Assembly (NCBI GenBank): GCA_015478945.1
Contig: JABUQX010086770.1
Span: 30,001-40,596, forward strand
Length of the DNA: 10,596 nt
Direction of reading: 5' to 3'
From: Trachelipus rathkii
Taxonomy: Eukaryota; Arthropoda; Malacostraca; Isopoda; Trachelipodidae
Shown: piece by piece, positions 7,666-10,596 of the stretch
Numbering within the stretch: position 1 is the first letter of the stretch
How the letters are laid out: each line of letters begins with the position of its first letter
Translations under genes and position numbers: made by a program
The notes under the pieces: generated by a model
The model's input: only the letters and a program-made list of their open reading frames with translations
What the model was told of the DNA's origin: nothing
Databases searched by the model: none

Positions 7666-10012
7666 TATTATTCAATTAATTCAACTTGAAGGAGTTTAGT
7701 GATGTGGACGAAATTTAAACGTTTTCCAGATGTCGCCTACATGGTGCTTTTAGCAGGCCCGGCTTAGGCATTTGTAAAACCTTTCTATTTTATTAATAAT
7801 ATTTTCAAGGAAATGGACGATTTTGAGCCCAATGCCCCTTGTACAAATAATATGTTGTGCGTATATTATGTTTTATTTATTAGGAAAAATTAAAAAGAAT
7901 ATATTGTAAAGATGTTTATTCTAGTATTTCCATGAAGGAGTATCACAATGTTATAGTTGATCATGGATCAAAGGTAACTATACGGAACGGCATTAACAAA
8001 TTATTAGCTATTTTAGTATTGGACTAATTAATGTTAAAACGATTAATTCTAGTAATCTTGGATTTAATAGGGGCAGATAACATTCCTACACACCGGTTTA
8101 TTCTCGACCATACATAAAATATCTCTCGGCATGTTCAAATATAATTCATAAACACAGAATACTTTTTTCATCAAATCACCAATAGAACATATACTGCGAT
8201 AGTTCTTCTTTAAACACAATTTGTTTTTGGAGATGTGTTGCTATAACAGAGAAGATTCACGACACAGAATCAAAAAATTATTGCTATTGCGCAAATCATA
8301 ATGTTCCCAATTCACAGGATATAAGAGTTCTTAAACTTAAGTATATTAGTAAAGATGGTTACTTCTAGATCTATACCTCACTGTTAATCTCTTGCATCTG
8401 TTAGTATCTACTTTCATCCAATACAAATAAACGTTTATTACAGTAGATGTATTTGCTACTCGCTATAACATCAAACTAATATTATCTTACAACCTTAATA
8501 TGAGATTTGGAATAATGTATATATATCAATAATACCTGATATAAATAGACTAGCATTCTAGTTTGACAAGTTATATATATACTTTCGTTTATATAAAAAA
8601 ATTTAACAAGATTAATCTGAAACCATCTGAAAACGGTTAACACCACTGGGATTTAGGCGAAAGGCATAGCAAAGAAGATTCATTACCCAATATGTGTATG
8701 TTGAAGTCCTGTTTAAATCTTATAAGGTAAATGTTCCCTCTTACAACAGACCTCAGAAAGGTAAAGCCTAACGGTCGTTATATGAAACATCATTAAAAAT
8801 ACTTCGCCTTATACCATTAAAAATCTGAAAAATAAAAAGATAGTTACCTTCAAGAAAGGGGAGGCGTATTCCTGCATTTACTCTTCCGTTATATGCTCAC
8901 TTGATAACTAAGTTGGACTGTCCATGAATGAACGAGGTTGTGTATCACTTCCATATTAATGGAGTAACTCGGAGAAATGAAGTATTTCATAATAACAGCG
9001 CAATCTGTAACAGAATTCAATTCCTCAGATTCATCATTCACAACCTCTATATGATCCCAGTTATTGCAGCACACTGTGCAAAATCCACACACCACATCAT
9101 CAAGCCATTCACACCCCAATACATACCAGATATAATCAGCCCAATGCATCGAACATACAAACTCTTTCCACATTCACAACAGTTAGCACATCTCAAGCAG
9201 AATCTAGGTATTTGTGAACGTAATCTATTATCCTTTTACAGTCTACCTCTACCTCACTAGCTTATATGACCTCCTAAGAGTTGATTCAGATAAACCAACT
9301 TACGAGAAAGAAGAGTTTCTCGAGGAATATGTATATTCAGGACATAACATTCCACTGATGATATACAATTGCATCTTTATACAGGATCCATTATTCAGAA
9401 AGCTTTGATTATTGAAATCTTTAACAAGACTTTGCTATCTACATTTACCACCAAACCACAGTTATTCTTCGATATTCCGTATACCTGTAACAAAATAAAG
9501 ACTAATCTGAATGAAACTTGAAGTGAAAAATGAAGCTAAATTTAAAAATATAGTCTAGCAGTGTATTGCTTAACTATTAGAGTGCGTAAATCAGGAATAG
9601 CCAATGGTTATTATCATTATAGTGTTCTTAAGAGATGAGGAGGTTATATCTTTGAATGATATCAGGGCAGACTTAAATCCTTCGAGATGATATGTAAATA
9701 GGGTCTACACACGGTTCGAATTATTGTGGATTTGTGAGTTTAGCTGATTCTCTCACGTGACTGGAAAGAAAGGTCTGTAAGAAGTCTGGAATGAGATCAA
9801 ACAAGAACTTCGACTATAATTTTCGCGAACTTTATCTAAAATACACAACGATTAGCAGACTTGGATAATATCCCAAAGACGCCAAGACCTGATTCAAGTC
9901 CCTCAGGTACTTCTTACGCCTCAAGAAAACGATTTTAAACGTGTTACCAAGAGGAAGAATAAGAAAAAACCCATACAGTAAATCTCAATGGGATAAATCG
10001 TAATTCTGTCTT
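7666..10012. other. Unassigned region, no supported gene
   Basis: The sequence is moderately AT-rich and of normal complexity. The longest frames are 110 codons (8928-9260, plus), 94 codons on the opposite strand over the same bases (8889-9173), and 64 codons (9214-9408, plus). Overlapping frames on both strands argue that at least one is spurious, and none shows a domain I know. Extending the last frame to the stop at 9979 crosses about a dozen stops, not far below what this base composition would give by chance. A very old element could lie here, but I cannot show it. Confidence 0.4.
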
Positions 10013-10125
10013 ACATATATATATATTAGCTTTTTATGCTGATTATTTAGTTGTAATGCTTGTGTTAAATAAATATGTTATTTTAGACCTTTTTCTTTAA
10101 CCCTTTTGACTAAGAAGAAATTTGT

Positions 10126-10127
<2 letters not shown>

Positions 10128-10168
<41 letters not shown>

Positions 10169-10215
10169 TATCATATATTTATATATATTTATATATATAT
10201 TATATATATATAATA

Positions 10216-10259
<44 letters not shown>

Positions 10260-10270
10260 ATATATATATT
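10128..10270. repeat. (AT)n microsatellite
   Basis: About 140 bases are almost pure AT dinucleotides, with a few interruptions such as TCATATATTT near 10170 and TAATAATATAAA near 10211. A smaller (AT) run lies at 10014-10026. Confidence 0.9.
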
Positions 10271-10278
10271 TGAATTAA

Positions 10279-10440
10279 TTTAGTCTGCACTTCTCGCAGT
10301 ATTTATAAGTATTGATGATTTTACCCCTGGAGGCAACACAAAATGAAACTATTCAAAAATTAAGTTATTTCTTTTTCACAGTTATTACATAACAACAAAC
10401 TAAAAATAAAGATTAATCACATAAGAGTTTTTTAAAAAGA
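10279..10440. other. Sequence between microsatellite and hairpin motif, nothing recognised
   Basis: No gene is supported. On the minus strand this would be the sequence just downstream of the CTGAAGA/GAAA motif, and it is AT-rich like a 3' untranslated tail. Confidence 0.35.
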
Positions 10441-10445
10441 TATAA

Positions 10446-10501
10446 TCCGAGCTTTCGCACTCATGTCCGAGCTGCCTCTTCAGGAACTAAATTTCAGGAA
10501 C
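10446..10501 (-). other. Hammerhead-like / Penelope-type hairpin motif
   Basis: On the minus strand, CTGAAGA (10483-10477) is followed by a G and then a bulged stem: GCA, bulged G, CTC, loop GGACAT, GAG, TGC (10475-10457). GAAA follows at 10456-10453. CUGANGA, a stem, then GAAA is the arrangement of a hammerhead ribozyme core, and such cores are known in Penelope-like retroelements. A convincing stem III with a cleavage site was not found after GAAA, so self-cleavage is not supported. GTTCCTGAA occurs twice, 14 bases apart, on the same strand (10501-10493 and 10487-10479). Any element body would extend past the right edge. Confidence 0.5.
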
Positions 10502-10538
10502 GGAGGTTGGGAAAGAATACAGCTCCAATTTTTATTGT

Positions 10539-10552
10539 CTTCTTCTTCTTTT
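10539..10552. repeat. Short TTC run
   Basis: Four CTT/TTC triplets occur in a row. The minus strand would read as a GAA run just upstream of the hairpin motif. Confidence 0.6.
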
Positions 10553-10596
10553 CTGGCAACATGGTTGTTTGAAGGTATAAAGGACTATGTGCTAGG

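Noticed and set aside
8614..8730. Frame with GERHSKED, resembling a retroelement zinc knuckle
   Set aside because: The metal-binding cysteines of such a knuckle are absent, there is a stop inside at 8638, and no matching protease or reverse transcriptase follows.
9706..9722. GGTTCGAA resembling a tRNA B box
   Set aside because: No A box or cloverleaf pairing is present at the right distance; an eight-base match is expected by chance.
8889..9978. Possible degenerate coding region on either strand
   Set aside because: Open frames overlap on both strands, and continuing the plus frame from 9214 to 9978 crosses about twelve stops, only modestly fewer than expected for this composition. No motif was recognised.
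10332..10344. 13-base identity GGCAACACAAAAT shared with 5411-5423
   Set aside because: Flanks do not align, and one 13-base match in a biased 10.6 kb sequence is plausible by chance.

Overview
The window looks like intergenic or intronic DNA from an animal nuclear genome. It is AT-rich, dense in simple repeats, and contains no intact protein-coding gene or RNA gene that I can support. An arthropod source, perhaps a decapod crustacean, is my best guess. It rests on the style of the retrotransposon remnant at the left edge and the density of (TA)n, (AC)n and TTATT-type tracts. It is an inference from general knowledge and was not tested.

Bases 1 to about 1125 hold the clearest feature: an antisense, 5'-truncated, badly decayed non-LTR retrotransposon (LINE). 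The reverse strand encodes a reverse transcriptase in the correct motif order but with at least six frame changes and many stops. The forward-strand open frames here are antisense shadows. From 1126 to 2330 there are TA-rich tracts, a T/C tract at 1334-1406 and an unassigned complex block at 1410-1770.

Bases 2331-2815 are a higher-complexity, more GC-rich non-coding block with several short hairpins. It is followed by an A/C-rich stretch (2816-3140) and then about 1.1 kb of unassigned sequence. A short GC- and CpG-rich island sits at 4306-4440.

Bases 4530-5470 hold a decayed tandem repeat with a period of about 335-345 bp. Another copy of part of the unit, including a CTTTACTG octamer run, lies at 7530-7665. 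Between them are an 830-base TTATT-rich tract (5472-6300), AT-rich sequence, and an (AC)n microsatellite leading into an A/C-rich stretch (7011-7190).

Bases 7666-10012 are unassigned; the longest open frames there are not convincing genes. A 143-base (AT)n tract lies at 10128-10270. Near the right edge, the minus strand carries CTGAAGA, a bulged hairpin and GAAA, an arrangement like a hammerhead-ribozyme core and like motifs known from Penelope-like retroelements. The features do not form a pathway. The window reads as accumulated retroelement debris, decayed satellite and microsatellites.
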